Origin: Blastococcus atacamensis
GTDB taxonomy: Bacteria; Actinomycetota; Actinomycetes; Mycobacteriales; Geodermatophilaceae
Direction of reading: 5' to 3'
Assembly: GCF_002938425.1 (NCBI RefSeq)
Contig: NZ_POQU01000012.1
Coordinates: forward strand, 1-64,000
Length of the DNA stretch: 64,000 nt
The notes beneath the pieces are model-generated. The model had not been told where the DNA came from and did not search any database. It saw only the letters and a program-made list of their open reading frames with translations. A program made the translations under genes and the position numbers. Below are positions 42,284 to 53,687 of the stretch, in pieces (positions within the stretch are counted from its first letter, which is position 1; every line of letters begins with the position of its first letter).

Positions 42284-42441
42284 CCGGCGCACGGCGGTGC
42301 GCACGTGTCGGAGCAGCCACGGGGAAGTGACGGCGGGACCGGCGCCGACGGGCGCCCCTCTCCCCCGCTGCCTAGGGTCGCTGCGGGGACGGCGACCCGC
42401 AGCCGAGCGGCGCCTCCCGACGACCGACCGAGAGGACTCCC

Positions 42442-42987
42442 ATGGCCGACCGGCCCACCCCACCGAACCCCTATGACTTCCTGCCGCAGGTGCCCGGCTT
42501 CACCGTCGCCAGCACCGACGTCAGCGACGGCCAGGTCCTGCCCCTGCCGCACGTCAGCGGCGTCATGGGGGCCGGCGGCGAGGACCGTTCACCGCAGCTG
42601 TCGTGGTCCGGTTTTCCCGAGGGCACGAAGAGCTTCGCCGTCACGGTGTACGACCCCGACGCGCCCACGGCCAGCGGCTTCTGGCACTGGGCGGTGGCCA
42701 ACCTCCCCGCCTCGACCACCGAGCTGCCCTCGGGTGCGGGCGACAAGGACGCCCCGCAGCTGCCCGCGGGTGCGCTCCAGCTGCGCAACGACGGCGGCTT
42801 CGCCGGCTACGTGGGCGCCGCTCCGCCGGCCGGGCACGGCCCGCACCGCTACTTCGTGGTGGTGCACGCGGTGGACACCGAGACGCTGGACGTCGACGCC
42901 GACACCACCCCGGCGGTCCTGGGCTTCAACCTGTTCTTCCACACGCTGGCCCGCGCCACCCTGGTCCTCACCTACGAGGAGAACTGA
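42442..42987 (+). CDS. YbhB/YbcL-type PEBP-family protein
   Basis: 181 aa. The ligand-binding core with [36 protein letters not shown] and [13 protein letters not shown] is that of the phosphatidylethanolamine-binding family. It has no signal peptide. The ATG follows a GAGAGGA site. Ends 6 bp before a bidirectional hairpin. Role unknown. Confidence 0.88.
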   Translation: MADRPTPPNPYDFLPQVPGFTVASTDVSDGQVLPLPHVSGVMGAGGEDRSPQLSWSGFPEGTKSFAVTVYDPDAPTASGFWHWAVANLPASTTELPSGAGDKDAPQLPAGALQLRNDGGFAGYVGAAPPAGHGPHRYFVVVHAVDTETLDVDADTTPAVLGFNLFFHTLARATLVLTYEEN

Positions 42988-42992
42988 GCGGC

Positions 42993-43025
42993 ACCGTCCT
43001 CCCCGGCATCGACGGGGAGGACGGT
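42993..43025. terminator. Bidirectional terminator between PEBP and GNAT genes
   Basis: Perfect 12-bp stem ACCGTCCTCCCC / GGGGAGGACGGT with a 9-nt loop; its right end reaches the stop of the convergent GNAT gene. Confidence 0.8.
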
Positions 43026-43834
43026 CACCCGGGCAGTTCGGCCACGCAGGTCGTGGCCAGGCGGGCGAAGCCGACGCGCTCGTAGACGCGGGCGACGTCG
43101 TCGTCGCCCGCGGCGAGGAACACCAGGTCGGCGGTCTCCCGGGCGTGCTCGACCAGCGCGGAGGCGATCCCGGCACCCAGGCCCCGTGCCCGCAGGCGCG
43201 GCAGGGTGGCGACGCCGACGATCTCGCTGACCTCGGTGCCACCGATATCGATGGGCTGGTGCGAGCCGACCGCCACGGGCTGCCCGTCCTCGAGGGCCAC
43301 CATCATGACGGTGCGGCCGGCCCCGATCCGTTCGCGCAGGGCGGCGGTGCGTGCGCGCGCCTCCGGTGAGGTGTCCAGCGGCGCCTCGTGCACGTCGGCC
43401 CGGCCGCCGGGGTGGGCGAAGGCGACATCGGCGACGCGCTGGTACTCCGGCAGCTGCGGGTCGTCGGCGCCGACGAGGAACAACCGGACGCCGGCCGGTA
43501 GCACGAGGTCGACCGGGTCGTCGGCCACGAGCAGCGGGAGCTCCTCGATCGGCATGCCGGCCGCGCGGACCGCGGCCGCCATCTCCGGCGAGCACTCGGG
43601 GATCCACTCCAGCGCCGCCGGCAGCCCCGCCCCCCGCTGCAGCTCGACCGCCGCGCGCACGTCCTCGACAGTGACCGGCTTCCCGCCGTCGCGGGCCGGC
43701 CGCGCCGGGTACGGCCAGGCCGGGTCGGCGAGGGGGACGTCCAGCGCACCGGCTCGCTCGAGGCGCGCGTCGGGCAGCGGCGCGGCGGCGAAGTAGCGCT
43801 CGATGCACTCGAGCGGCCCCGGGCGGGAAGACAC
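43025..43834 (-). CDS. GNAT-family N-acetyltransferase
   Basis: 269 aa. The C-terminal half (from about 160) carries the acetyltransferase fold with VGVATLPRLRARGLGAGIASALVEHA as the acetyl-CoA loop and a Val-Tyr-Glu-Arg-Val-Gly-Phe end; the N-terminal half is the extension seen in double-domain GNATs. GTG start with a leaderless TAGGGT. Substrate unknown. Confidence 0.82.
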   Translation of the reverse strand: MSSRPGPLECIERYFAAAPLPDARLERAGALDVPLADPAWPYPARPARDGGKPVTVEDVRAAVELQRGAGLPAALEWIPECSPEMAAAVRAAGMPIEELPLLVADDPVDLVLPAGVRLFLVGADDPQLPEYQRVADVAFAHPGGRADVHEAPLDTSPEARARTAALRERIGAGRTVMMVALEDGQPVAVGSHQPIDIGGTEVSEIVGVATLPRLRARGLGAGIASALVEHARETADLVFLAAGDDDVARVYERVGFARLATTCVAELPG

Positions 43835-43840
43835 ATCAGA

Positions 43841-43846
43841 ACCCTA
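43841..43846 (-). promoter_or_regulatory. -10 element TAGGGT of leaderless GNAT gene
   Basis: TAGGGT, 6 nt (TCTGAT), GTG 43834 on the - strand. Confidence 0.55.
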
Positions 43847-43949
43847 GACGCGTCCGGGCCCGGGCGGGTCCCCCCGGCGCCCGTCCCGGGACCCGTGCCC
43901 ACCCGCCCGGGTGACCCGCGCGCAGGTCATCGGCGGTCGGGACGGCACG

Positions 43950-44912
43950 ATGGGTGCCGTGACGGCAGGGACACGCGGCTCCATATCGCCCTACGCGGTG
44001 TTCGACCGCGCCTCGTGGCGGGCGCTCGCGGCCGGTGACCGCCTGCCGCTCGACCAGGCCGAGCTGGAGTCGCTCGCGTCGCTGGGCGACCGGATCGACC
44101 TCGACGAGGTGGCCACCGTCTACCTGCCCCTCGCCCGGCTGCTGGACCTGCACGTGGCCGCCGGCCGCCGGTTGTGGGCGGCGCAGAGCGAGTTCCTCGG
44201 CGACTCGACCGCCAAGGTGCCGTTCGTCGTCGCCGTGGCGGGCAGCGTCGCCGTGGGGAAGAGCACGACCTCGCGGCTCCTGCAGACGCTCCTCGCCGCC
44301 GGTCCCGGGTCCCCCCGGGTCGACCTGGTCACCACCGACGGGTTCCTGCTGCCCAACGCCGTCCTGGCGGAGCGCGGCCTGCTCGGGCGCAAGGGCTTCC
44401 CGGAGAGCTACGACCGGCGGGCGCTGCTTCGCTTCCTCGCCGACGTGAAGTCCGGCCGCGAGGAGGTCGTGGCGCCCGTGTACGACCACCAGTCCTACGA
44501 CGTCGTCGCCGGACAGGTGCAGGCGGTGGACCGACCCGACATCCTCGTGGTGGAGGGGCTGAACGTGCTCCAGGCCGGGCGCCGGACCGACGGGTCGGCG
44601 CCCGAGGTGTTCCTGTCGGACTTCTTCGACTTCTCCGTCTACGTCGACGCCGCGGAGAGCGACATCCAGCGCTGGTACGTCGAGCGCTTCCAGGCCCTGC
44701 GCCGGACCGCGTTCCAGGACACCTCCGCGTACTTCCACCGCTTCGCCGGGCTCTCCGAGGACGAGGCGCGCGAGACCGCGCTGAGCATCTGGTCGGCGGT
44801 CAACGGGCCGAACCTCCGGGACAACATCGCGCCCACCCGGTCGCGCGCCCGGCTGGTGCTGCAGAAGGCCGCCGACCACTCCGTGCGCCGGGTCCTGCTG
44901 CGCAAGCTCTGA
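43950..44912 (+). CDS. coaA: Type I pantothenate kinase CoaA
   Basis: 320 aa from this ATG. The P-loop [14 protein letters not shown], the [12 protein letters not shown] and [11 protein letters not shown] segments and VVEGLNVLQ match CoaA, which phosphorylates pantothenate in the first committed step to coenzyme A. GTG 43959 is an alternative start; the first reading-frame start at 43911 is unlikely. Followed by a 219-bp regulatory-looking gap. Confidence 0.94.
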   Translation: MGAVTAGTRGSISPYAVFDRASWRALAAGDRLPLDQAELESLASLGDRIDLDEVATVYLPLARLLDLHVAAGRRLWAAQSEFLGDSTAKVPFVVAVAGSVAVGKSTTSRLLQTLLAAGPGSPRVDLVTTDGFLLPNAVLAERGLLGRKGFPESYDRRALLRFLADVKSGREEVVAPVYDHQSYDVVAGQVQAVDRPDILVVEGLNVLQAGRRTDGSAPEVFLSDFFDFSVYVDAAESDIQRWYVERFQALRRTAFQDTSAYFHRFAGLSEDEARETALSIWSAVNGPNLRDNIAPTRSRARLVLQKAADHSVRRVLLRKL

Positions 44913-45008
44913 CCCGGCGGCCGTCGGCCGAGGCGACACGCCGAGGGCGACCGGGCGATCCACGCGTCGCCGGTCCCCGCCATGGCAGGACCTGACGACT
45001 CCTTCGGG

Positions 45009-45033
45009 GGATCAGGTGATCCGAATCACGTGA
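45009..45033. promoter_or_regulatory. Two palindromes upstream of the DUF5999 gene
   Basis: GGATCA-GG-TGATCC (45009-45022) and, 3 bp later, TCACGTGA (45026-45033, containing CACGTG). They lie about 100 bp before the small gene at 45132 and could be operators. Confidence 0.4.
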
Positions 45034-45131
45034 CTTGGAGCACCTGGCGTGCCGACACTGGGTGAGACGCGTAAGCGTTCATGTACACCTAGTGACTGCC
45101 GGCTTCCCCCGGCCGAACGGAAGTGACCGCC

Positions 45132-45335
45132 ATGTGCGCACACCGCAGCCCCTGCCCCGAGGCCACCAGCGAGGCCCGTGACCTCGCCGCCGTGGTCAGC
45201 AGCCACCCCGAGCAGGGGTGGCGGCTGCTCTGCAACGGCGTCGTCCTGTTCGACGACGACGGCGAGCTGCTCCCCGACGGCCGCGCGTTCAGCGACCACC
45301 ACGTGTGGCTGGCCCCGGACCTCGTCAGCGCCTGA
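45132..45335 (+). CDS. DUF5999 family small protein
   Basis: 67 aa. MCAHRSPCPEA, then HPEQGWRLLCNGVVLFDDDGELLPDG, fits the DUF5999 family found in actinobacteria; its function is unknown. The ATG at 45132 is used in preference to the GTG 9 nt upstream because the family begins MCxH. Cys2, His4, Cys8 and Cys37-type residues could bind a metal. Confidence 0.75.
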   Translation: MCAHRSPCPEATSEARDLAAVVSSHPEQGWRLLCNGVVLFDDDGELLPDGRAFSDHHVWLAPDLVSA

Positions 45336-45939
45336 GAAGACCCGGCCGTCCCGCCGCCTCCTGTGCGGCGCGCTCCACCCGGTCGCGGTACTCCTGCCAC
45401 CAGGCGGCGTCGTGCTCGGGCAGGTTGTCGCCGACCCACTGGTTGCCGACGACGCCGTCGATGAGCTCCCGCACGATGTCGACGTGCCCGGCGTGCCGGT
45501 GGGTCTCGGCGATGACGTGGACCAGGACGCGGTGCAGGGTCACCTGACTGCCACCGTCGGGCCCCCACCACGGGACCCGGCCGACCGCGTCGATCGGCAG
45601 CTCGGCGACGGCGGCATCGGTCTGCGCCCACGCGCGGCGATAGCCCTCGAGGATCGCCTCGCGCGACTCCTCCGCGGTGGCCCACATGTCGACGTTGTCC
45701 TCGGCGTCGTCGTCGAACCACGGGTGCGCGAGGCCGACCGGGCGTCCGAACGGAACGCTGAAGTAGCCCACCTCGACCAGCGCCACGTGCTTGATCACGC
45801 CCAGCACGTTCGTGCCCGTCGGTGTCAGCGGGCGCCGGACGTCGTGCTCGGACAGACCGTCGGCCTTGAGCAGGAGCACGTCGCGGCCCTCCTGCAGGTA
45901 GTCCCTGAGGTCGGCCTTGAGCTGGTCCCCGCCGGTCAT
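45325..45939 (-). CDS. DinB/DUF664-family protein
   Basis: 204 aa four-helix-bundle protein. The metal-binding histidines are likely in VIKHVALVEVGYF and AETHRHAGHVDIV. Many relatives are thiol transferases or have no known role. The ATG follows a GGGAGG site. Overlaps the 3' end of the DUF5999 gene. Confidence 0.82.
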   Translation of the reverse strand: MTGGDQLKADLRDYLQEGRDVLLLKADGLSEHDVRRPLTPTGTNVLGVIKHVALVEVGYFSVPFGRPVGLAHPWFDDDAEDNVDMWATAEESREAILEGYRRAWAQTDAAVAELPIDAVGRVPWWGPDGGSQVTLHRVLVHVIAETHRHAGHVDIVRELIDGVVGNQWVGDNLPEHDAAWWQEYRDRVERAAQEAAGRPGLLRR

Positions 45940-45977
45940 GACGGGCAGCCTCCCACGAGGCGCCGACAGAACGGTCG

Positions 45978-48971
<2,994 letters not shown>

Positions 48972-48978
48972 TGTCCCG

Positions 48979-48984
48979 ACGCTA
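48979..48984 (-). promoter_or_regulatory. -10 element TAGCGT of leaderless gcvP
   Basis: TAGCGT, 7 nt (CGGGACA), GTG 48971 on the - strand; it decides the gcvP start. Confidence 0.6.
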
Positions 48985-49012
48985 CCAGCGCCGCGCACAC
49001 CCACCGGGACGG

Positions 49013-49051
49013 CCGAAGGGCCCTCCCCGCAGCGCGGGGAGGGCCCTTCGG
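49013..49051 (-). terminator. Strong terminator between MerR gene and gcvP
   Basis: Perfect 18-bp stem beginning CCGAAGGGCCC with a 3-nt AGC loop, 11 bp past the MerR gene stop. It separates that transcript from gcvP. Confidence 0.9.
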
Positions 49052-49061
49052 AGACGAGGAG

Positions 49062-49637
49062 TCAGGCGGTGGCGGCCCGGCGGCGACGGCGCATGGAGAG
49101 CTCGTCGTCCGACGGCACCACCTGGCCGCCGTCGATGCGTTCGGCGGGCAGCTCGGCGAGCTCACCGGAGAGCTCGCGCAGCGCGCCGGAGACGGCGATG
49201 CCGAAGACACCCTGCCCGCCGGCCAGCAGGTCGACGACCTCCTCGGCGGAGGTGCACTCGTAGACCGTGGCGCCGTCGGAGAAGAGCGTGACGTTGGCCA
49301 GCTCCTTCACCCCGCGCTGGCGGAGGTGGTCGACGGCCTTGCGGATGTTCTGCAGCGAGACGCCGGTGTCCAGCAGCCGCTTGACGACCTTGAGCACCAG
49401 GATGTCGCGGAAGGAGTACAGCCGCTGGGTGCCCGAGCCGGTGGCGCTGCGGACCGAGGGTGCCACGAGCCCGGTTCGGGCCCAGTAGTCCAGCTGGCGG
49501 TAGGTGATGCCGGCGGCGGAGCACGCGGTCGGGCCGCGGTAGCCAACCAGGTCGGAGTCGGCATCGTCGTACGACGGCGCCCCGACGGCGGCGTCGCTGA
49601 ACAGCTGACCCTGGGAGCCGTTGTCCTGGTCGCTCAC
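49062..49637 (-). CDS. MerR-family regulator (Rv1830-type)
   Basis: 191 aa. The HTH is in GYRGPTACSAAGITYRQLDYWARTGLVAPS followed by LYSFRDILVLKVVKRLLDTGVSLQNIRKAVDHLRQ. The C-terminal half has DLLAGGQGVFGIAVSGALREL, typical of this actinobacterial subgroup. GTG 49637 is taken as the start because GAGGAGG lies about 8 nt upstream; an earlier start would add 24 residues. In M. tuberculosis the corresponding gene lies between Rv1829 and gcvB. Confidence 0.88.
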   Translation of the reverse strand: MSDQDNGSQGQLFSDAAVGAPSYDDADSDLVGYRGPTACSAAGITYRQLDYWARTGLVAPSVRSATGSGTQRLYSFRDILVLKVVKRLLDTGVSLQNIRKAVDHLRQRGVKELANVTLFSDGATVYECTSAEEVVDLLAGGQGVFGIAVSGALRELSGELAELPAERIDGGQVVPSDDELSMRRRRRAATA

Positions 49638-49852
49638 GCTCAGCGTCCTCCTCATCCCGCCGCGAGTTGCAGCAGGTCGACGGCCCGCACCCGGGAGACC
49701 AGGTGTCACACCGTTGTTGTCCGCCGACGGTAAGCCGGGCCGGGGGGCCGGTCAACTGAGCGGGACGGCGTGTCGGGACCGCTCACTCATTTCGAGTGAT
49801 GATCCGTCGCCAGCTGCCGATAGGAAGTGGTTGGGCTCCGGCAGGTGAGGTG

Positions 49853-49922
49853 CTGGAACGGCCCCGCTGCAGGGACCCGCCGCCAGCGTTCGAGTGGCGG
49901 GGGCAGCGGGGTCCTTCTTCAG
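49853..49922 (-). repeat. Terminator-like repeat, copy 2 (bifunctional nuclease 3' end)
   Basis: Starts CTGGAACGGCCCCGC and ends GTCCTTCTTCAG, including the nuclease stop. The stem GGCCCCGCTGC / GCAGCGGGGTCC encloses a second GC stem. Very similar to copy 3. Confidence 0.8.
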
Positions 49923-50410
49923 GCGGGGCCGCCGCCGGACCCGGAGCCCGCCCCGAAGTCCTCCGGGGAGATCTGGTCGAGGAACTCGCGGAACTTCTCG
50001 ACCTCGTCCTCCTGCTCGTCGGGGATCTCGATGCCGACCTCGTCGAGGAGGTCCTCGGCGCCGTAGATGGGAGCTCCGGTGCGGACGGCCAGCGCGACGG
50101 CGTCCGACGGACGGGCGCTGACGATCCGGTCGTCGCCGAACACCAGCTCGGCGATGTAGATGCCGTCGCGCATCTCGGTGATGTTGACCGCCTCCAGCTC
50201 AGCGCCCAGCGTGCGCACGACCTCGCGCAGCAGGTCGTGGGTCATCGGGCGGGCCGGGCGGACGCCCTGCTGCTCGAACGCGATCGCGGCGGCCTCGACC
50301 GCGCCGATCCAGATGGGCAGGTACCGCTCACCCTGCGTCTCCTTGAGCAGCAGGATGGGCTGGTTGCCCGGCAGTTCGACGCGGACGCCGACGACTCGAA
50401 GCTCCTGCAC
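49919..50410 (-). CDS. Bifunctional nuclease family protein (DUF151)
   Basis: 163 aa. VRVELPGNQPILLLKETQGERYLPIWIGAVEAAAIAF and ARPSDAVALAVRTGAPIY are the hallmarks of the BFN domain, which in some members has DNase and RNase activity. An acidic tail ends GSGSGGGPA. Homologue of Rv1829; its neighbours are the two MerR genes. About 110 bp separate its start from the FtsR-type gene. Confidence 0.9.
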   Translation of the reverse strand: MQELRVVGVRVELPGNQPILLLKETQGERYLPIWIGAVEAAAIAFEQQGVRPARPMTHDLLREVVRTLGAELEAVNITEMRDGIYIAELVFGDDRIVSARPSDAVALAVRTGAPIYGAEDLLDEVGIEIPDEQEDEVEKFREFLDQISPEDFGAGSGSGGGPA

Positions 50411-50524
50411 GGTGCGGCTCCTCGGCTGCGGCCCGGGGTCGGGCGGAACGGTCTGGTCAGACGGCCGGTCACGGGTCGGGACGTCGATCGGGCTCGGGCG
50501 GCGACGTCCCCACGGTACGCCCGG

Positions 50525-51253
50525 TCAGGGCCGCAGGAGGTCCCGCAGGCGCGTCTCGAGCAGTGCCGTGTGCAACTGCGCGGACAGCGCCGCGAGTTCC
50601 CCCAGCTTCTCGGTGGCGCGGGCCCGCGCTTCCTCCGACCGCGCCCGCAGGACCGGCGCCACGAGCTGCTCGACGAGCCCGGCCTCGCGCTCCACGGCGC
50701 TCCGGTAGACGCGCAGGTGCCGAGGCTCGATCCCGTGCCGGGCCAGTCCCGCGGCTGCCCGGGCGATGGGCAGGTCGCCGGCGGGGTGCCGGCCGTCGGC
50801 GTCGGTGGACAGCAGACCGAACTGCACGCAGTCGGCCAGCTGGTCGGGCTCCAGGCCGGCGGCGCGGGCGAACTGGTCCGCGGTGAGCGGAGCCTCCTCC
50901 CCCTCCCCCGTCGACGCCGGCGGGAGCGGAGTCGCGCCGCCGGTGCCGGGGAGCTCCTCGCCGCGGTCCAGCGCGTCGAGGTGGTCCTTGATGACGCGCA
51001 GCGGGAGGTAGTGGTCCCGCTGCGCGGTCAGCACGTAGCGCAGTCGGCTCACGTCGGCCCGGGAGAACTTCCGGTACCCCGACGGCGTGCGCTGCGGGTG
51101 GACCAGGTCCTCGGACTCGAGGTAGCGGATCTTGCTGATCGTCACGTCGGGGAAGTCGTCGCGAAGAACAGCCAGCACCTCACCGATGGTCAGGCGTGGC
51201 GTGTGCTGGTCGGCGGCGTCCCCGAGCGCACGGTCGCGCTCGGGCACGCCCAC
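50525..51253 (-). CDS. ftsR: FtsR-type MerR-family regulator
   Basis: 242 aa. HTH with LTIGEVLAVLRDDFPDVTISKIRYLESEDLVHPQRTPSGYRKFSRADV near residues 20-70, then a long helical C-terminal region with a ligand-binding-like fold. Matches Rv1828/FtsR, reported in Corynebacterium to activate ftsZ. Its GTG start overlaps the stop of the FHA gene by one base. Leads the co-transcribed set with the nuclease. Confidence 0.9.
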   Translation of the reverse strand: MGVPERDRALGDAADQHTPRLTIGEVLAVLRDDFPDVTISKIRYLESEDLVHPQRTPSGYRKFSRADVSRLRYVLTAQRDHYLPLRVIKDHLDALDRGEELPGTGGATPLPPASTGEGEEAPLTADQFARAAGLEPDQLADCVQFGLLSTDADGRHPAGDLPIARAAAGLARHGIEPRHLRVYRSAVEREAGLVEQLVAPVLRARSEEARARATEKLGELAALSAQLHTALLETRLRDLLRP

Positions 51254-51768
51254 TAGCGAGCGGCCGGCTCGCCGGTGCGCGGGCCGGTGAGGTAGACGAG
51301 CCGGAACTTGCCGATCTGCACCTCGTCACCGCCCGCCAGGTTCGCGACGTCGACCGGCTCGCGGTTGACGTAGGTGCCGTTGAGGCTGCCGACGTCGTGC
51401 ACGGAGAAGCCGCCGCCCTCGCGGTGGAACTCGACGTGCCGGCGGCTGACCGTGACGTCGTCGAGGAAGATGTCGCTGTCGGGGTGCCGACCGGCCGTGG
51501 TGACGTCCTGGTCGAGCAGGAAGCGGCTGCCGGCGTTCGGGCCGCGCTTGACCACCAGCAGGGCGGAGCCCGCCGGCAGCGACTCGACGGCGCCGGCGTG
51601 CACGTCGGCGGCCTCGGTGGCCTCGGGCTGGTCGCCCGAGTCCTCCCCGCCGACCTTGGGGATCACGCTGGTCGCGTCGCCGACGCGCTCGGAGGCCAGC
51701 GCCGCACCGCACTGCGCGCAGAAGCGACTGCCCTCGGGGTTCTCGTGGCCACATCGAGTGCAGTGCAC
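51253..51768 (-). CDS. garA: FHA protein of the GarA/OdhI group with zinc ribbon
   Basis: 171 aa. An N-terminal zinc ribbon (CTRCGHENPEGSRFCAQCGA) is followed by a linker with DATSVIPKV and an FHA domain (AGRHPDSDIFLDDVTVSRRHVEF, SLNGTYVNREPVD, GDEVQIGKFRLVYLTGP). GarA inhibits alpha-ketoglutarate dehydrogenase and controls glutamate metabolism; phosphorylation in the N-terminal part makes its FHA domain bind itself. Here the ETTS phospho-motif of mycobacterial GarA is ATS: the PknG-type Thr is Ala, the PknB-type Thr is kept. SD GGAGG before ATG. Confidence 0.92.
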   Translation of the reverse strand: MHCTRCGHENPEGSRFCAQCGAALASERVGDATSVIPKVGGEDSGDQPEATEAADVHAGAVESLPAGSALLVVKRGPNAGSRFLLDQDVTTAGRHPDSDIFLDDVTVSRRHVEFHREGGGFSVHDVGSLNGTYVNREPVDVANLAGGDEVQIGKFRLVYLTGPRTGEPAAR

Positions 51769-51987
51769 GTTGCGTCTCCTCCGGTGCGAGGGGCCCGCCG
51801 CGGGGCCTCGGAACGGGCCGCGGGCGGCCGGCTGACGGCGGGCCGGTCAGCCCGTCGTGGGTCGGCCACCGCAGGTGGCGGCGGACCGTTGGTCATGGAA
51901 CCAGTCGGTCGACCCGAGGGTCAACCGGATGTGCCGGGTGGGACGAGCCGGTCTCCCGGGGGGACCCCGAGCTCTCGTCCCAGCGCG

Positions 51988-52014
51988 ATCATAGTGATCG
52001 ATGCCGGGAGTCAG
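51988..52014 (-). promoter_or_regulatory. Possible promoter upstream of garA
   Basis: On the - strand CTGACT, 15 nt, TATGAT. The spacing is short but the -10 is good; it would give a leader of about 215 nt before the garA ATG. The region 51769-52030 otherwise holds no gene. Confidence 0.35.
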
Positions 52015-52030
52015 CCTCCCGGCGGGCCGG

Positions 52031-52435
52031 TCACGAACCCTCGACCAGCGCCTGGTAGGCGGCGGCGTCGAGCAGCTGACCCACCGGGTCGCCACCCTCC
52101 CCTGGAACCGCGATCTCCACCAGCCAGCCGTCGCCGTACGGATCGCTGTTGAGCGTCTCCGGCGCGTCGGCGAGCCGCTCGTTCACCGCGGCCACGACAC
52201 CGGCCACGGGGGCGTAGAAGTCGGAGACGGACTTGGTGGACTCCACCTCGCCGATCGCCGTCCCGGGGGTCACCTCGTCGCCGACCTCCGGCAGCTGCAC
52301 GAACACGATGTCGCCGAGGGCGTCCTGGGCATGGTCGGTGATGCCGATCCGGACGACGGTGGAGGTGCCGTCCGTGCCCTGCACCATCGCCCACTCGTGC
52401 TGGTCGGTGTAGCGGCGGTCGTCGGGCGTGCTCAT
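52031..52435 (-). CDS. gcvH: Glycine cleavage system H protein
   Basis: 134 aa lipoyl carrier. The lipoylated lysine is Lys68 in [26 protein letters not shown] opens the domain. It shuttles the aminomethyl group from GcvP. Same gene order (DUF881, gcvH, garA) as M. tuberculosis Rv1825-Rv1827. No glycine riboswitch-like structure was seen upstream. Confidence 0.94.
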   Translation of the reverse strand: MSTPDDRRYTDQHEWAMVQGTDGTSTVVRIGITDHAQDALGDIVFVQLPEVGDEVTPGTAIGEVESTKSVSDFYAPVAGVVAAVNERLADAPETLNSDPYGDGWLVEIAVPGEGGDPVGQLLDAAAYQALVEGS

Positions 52436-52472
52436 GCGGCGGTCGTCTCCAGACTGGGTTGCTTGCGGCTGC

Positions 52473-52536
52473 GGCCTCGGTGCAGGGGCCCGCCTCGAGC
52501 GGAGCGAGAGGTGGGGGCACCGAGGTCCTTCTTCAG
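52473..52536 (-). repeat. Terminator-like repeat, copy 3 (DUF881 3' end)
   Basis: Starts GGCCTCGGTGCAGGGGCCCG and ends GTCCTTCTTCAG, including the stop of the DUF881 gene. Stem GGCCTCGGTGC / GCACCGAGGTCC; the middle also pairs. Same ends as copy 2. Confidence 0.8.
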
Positions 52537-53354
52537 TCGTCCTCGTCAGGGGCAGCGTATTGAGGCCGGTCCAGCGGCCGCAACGCGTCGACCACCAGGA
52601 GCTCGGACTGCTCGATGGTTGCGCTGCCCCCGCGGTTGCCGATCGCCTGGACGACGCCGCCCGGGATGTTCATGGCGGTCTCGATGCCCTGGGGGTCACC
52701 GATGACCAGGAACTCGTAGGGCGCCCGCAGCCCCGTGCCGTCGACGCGGAGGCTGCCGGCCGAGCCCGTGACGGCCGAGGAGAGCCCGATCCGGACGCCG
52801 TCGACCTGCATGGTCTCCGCTCCCGCCCCGCGCAGCTCCTGGATGACGTCGAGCAGGTCGCGGACCCGCACCTCGTCGGAGGGGTCGCCGATCGTCAGGG
52901 TGATGCCGGGACCCTGCGCCGGCAGGGTGCCGTTGAGGATGCCGAACGCCTCGGCCTGGCGGCGGGCCTCCTCGAGCGCCGTGCCGGTACGGCTGCCGGA
53001 GCCGGAGAGCTCCTGGAGCGCCGTGCGCTGCTCGGCGATCTGCGCGCGGAGCCGCTCCTCCCGGGAGTTGAGCTCGTCGAGGATGCGCACGAGGTCCTCC
53101 TCGCGGGCGCCGGCGAGCACCTGGGCCTCGTCGGCGTTGCGCACCTGCACCGCGAGCGCGAAGCCCAGCAGCAGGGTCAGCACGCCGATGAGGGCCGCTG
53201 CCCGCAGGTCGCGGCGGCGCCGGCTGGCGGGCGCGACGGGGCCCGTCCCGTCGGTCGCGGGCACGGGTGCCGCCGTCGGCACGGGGAACGGGCTGTCCGC
53301 GGCCGGGCCGTCGGCCGGCTCCTCCGGCGCGGCGGGCCGCTCGTCCTCGGTCAT
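52533..53354 (-). CDS. DUF881 membrane protein (Rv1825 type)
   Basis: 273 aa. A Pro/Ala-rich cytoplasmic N-terminus, RRRR, one membrane helix ([18 protein letters not shown], about 55-75), a coiled coil ([18 protein letters not shown]), then the DUF881 domain ([30 protein letters not shown]). Cell-envelope protein of unknown role, one of two in this cluster. ATG overlaps the stop of the small basic protein gene. Confidence 0.9.
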   Translation of the reverse strand: MTEDERPAAPEEPADGPAADSPFPVPTAAPVPATDGTGPVAPASRRRRDLRAAALIGVLTLLLGFALAVQVRNADEAQVLAGAREEDLVRILDELNSREERLRAQIAEQRTALQELSGSGSRTGTALEEARRQAEAFGILNGTLPAQGPGITLTIGDPSDEVRVRDLLDVIQELRGAGAETMQVDGVRIGLSSAVTGSAGSLRVDGTGLRAPYEFLVIGDPQGIETAMNIPGGVVQAIGNRGGSATIEQSELLVVDALRPLDRPQYAAPDEDD

Positions 53355-53683
53355 GCCCGGAAGACGTGCCGCCGGATGGCCGCCGCGTTGCCGAAGATGC
53401 GGATCCCGAGGACCACCACGACCGCCGTCGACAGCTGCGCGCCCACCCCGAGCTGGTCGCCCAGGAACACGATGAGCGCGGCCACGACGACGTTGGACAC
53501 GAACGAGATGACGAAGACCTTGGCGTCGAAGATGCCGTCGAGCCGCGCCCGGAACCCACCGAAGACGGCGTCCAGGGCGGCCACGACCGCGATCGGCAGG
53601 TAGGGCTGCAGGCCGAGCGGCACCGTCGGGTCGAAGACCAGCCCGAGGAGGATGCCGACCGCGAGTCCGAGGATCGGGATCAC
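53351..53683 (-). CDS. Small basic protein family (DUF1290/Sbp)
   Basis: 110 aa with three membrane helices (IPILGLAVGILLGLVF, YLPIAVVAALDAVFGGF, VFVISFVSNVVVAALIVFLG), matching Sbp, a small membrane protein next to divisome and DUF881 genes in many Gram-positives. GTG start. Stop overlaps the downstream DUF881 gene; upstream DUF881 ends 4 bp before. Confidence 0.9.
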   Translation of the reverse strand: MIPILGLAVGILLGLVFDPTVPLGLQPYLPIAVVAALDAVFGGFRARLDGIFDAKVFVISFVSNVVVAALIVFLGDQLGVGAQLSTAVVVVLGIRIFGNAAAIRRHVFRA

Positions 53684-53687
53684 GGGG

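Noticed and set aside
48985-49061. Glycine riboswitch before gcvP
   Set aside because: The start is leaderless and the only structure is a perfect terminator belonging to the MerR gene upstream.
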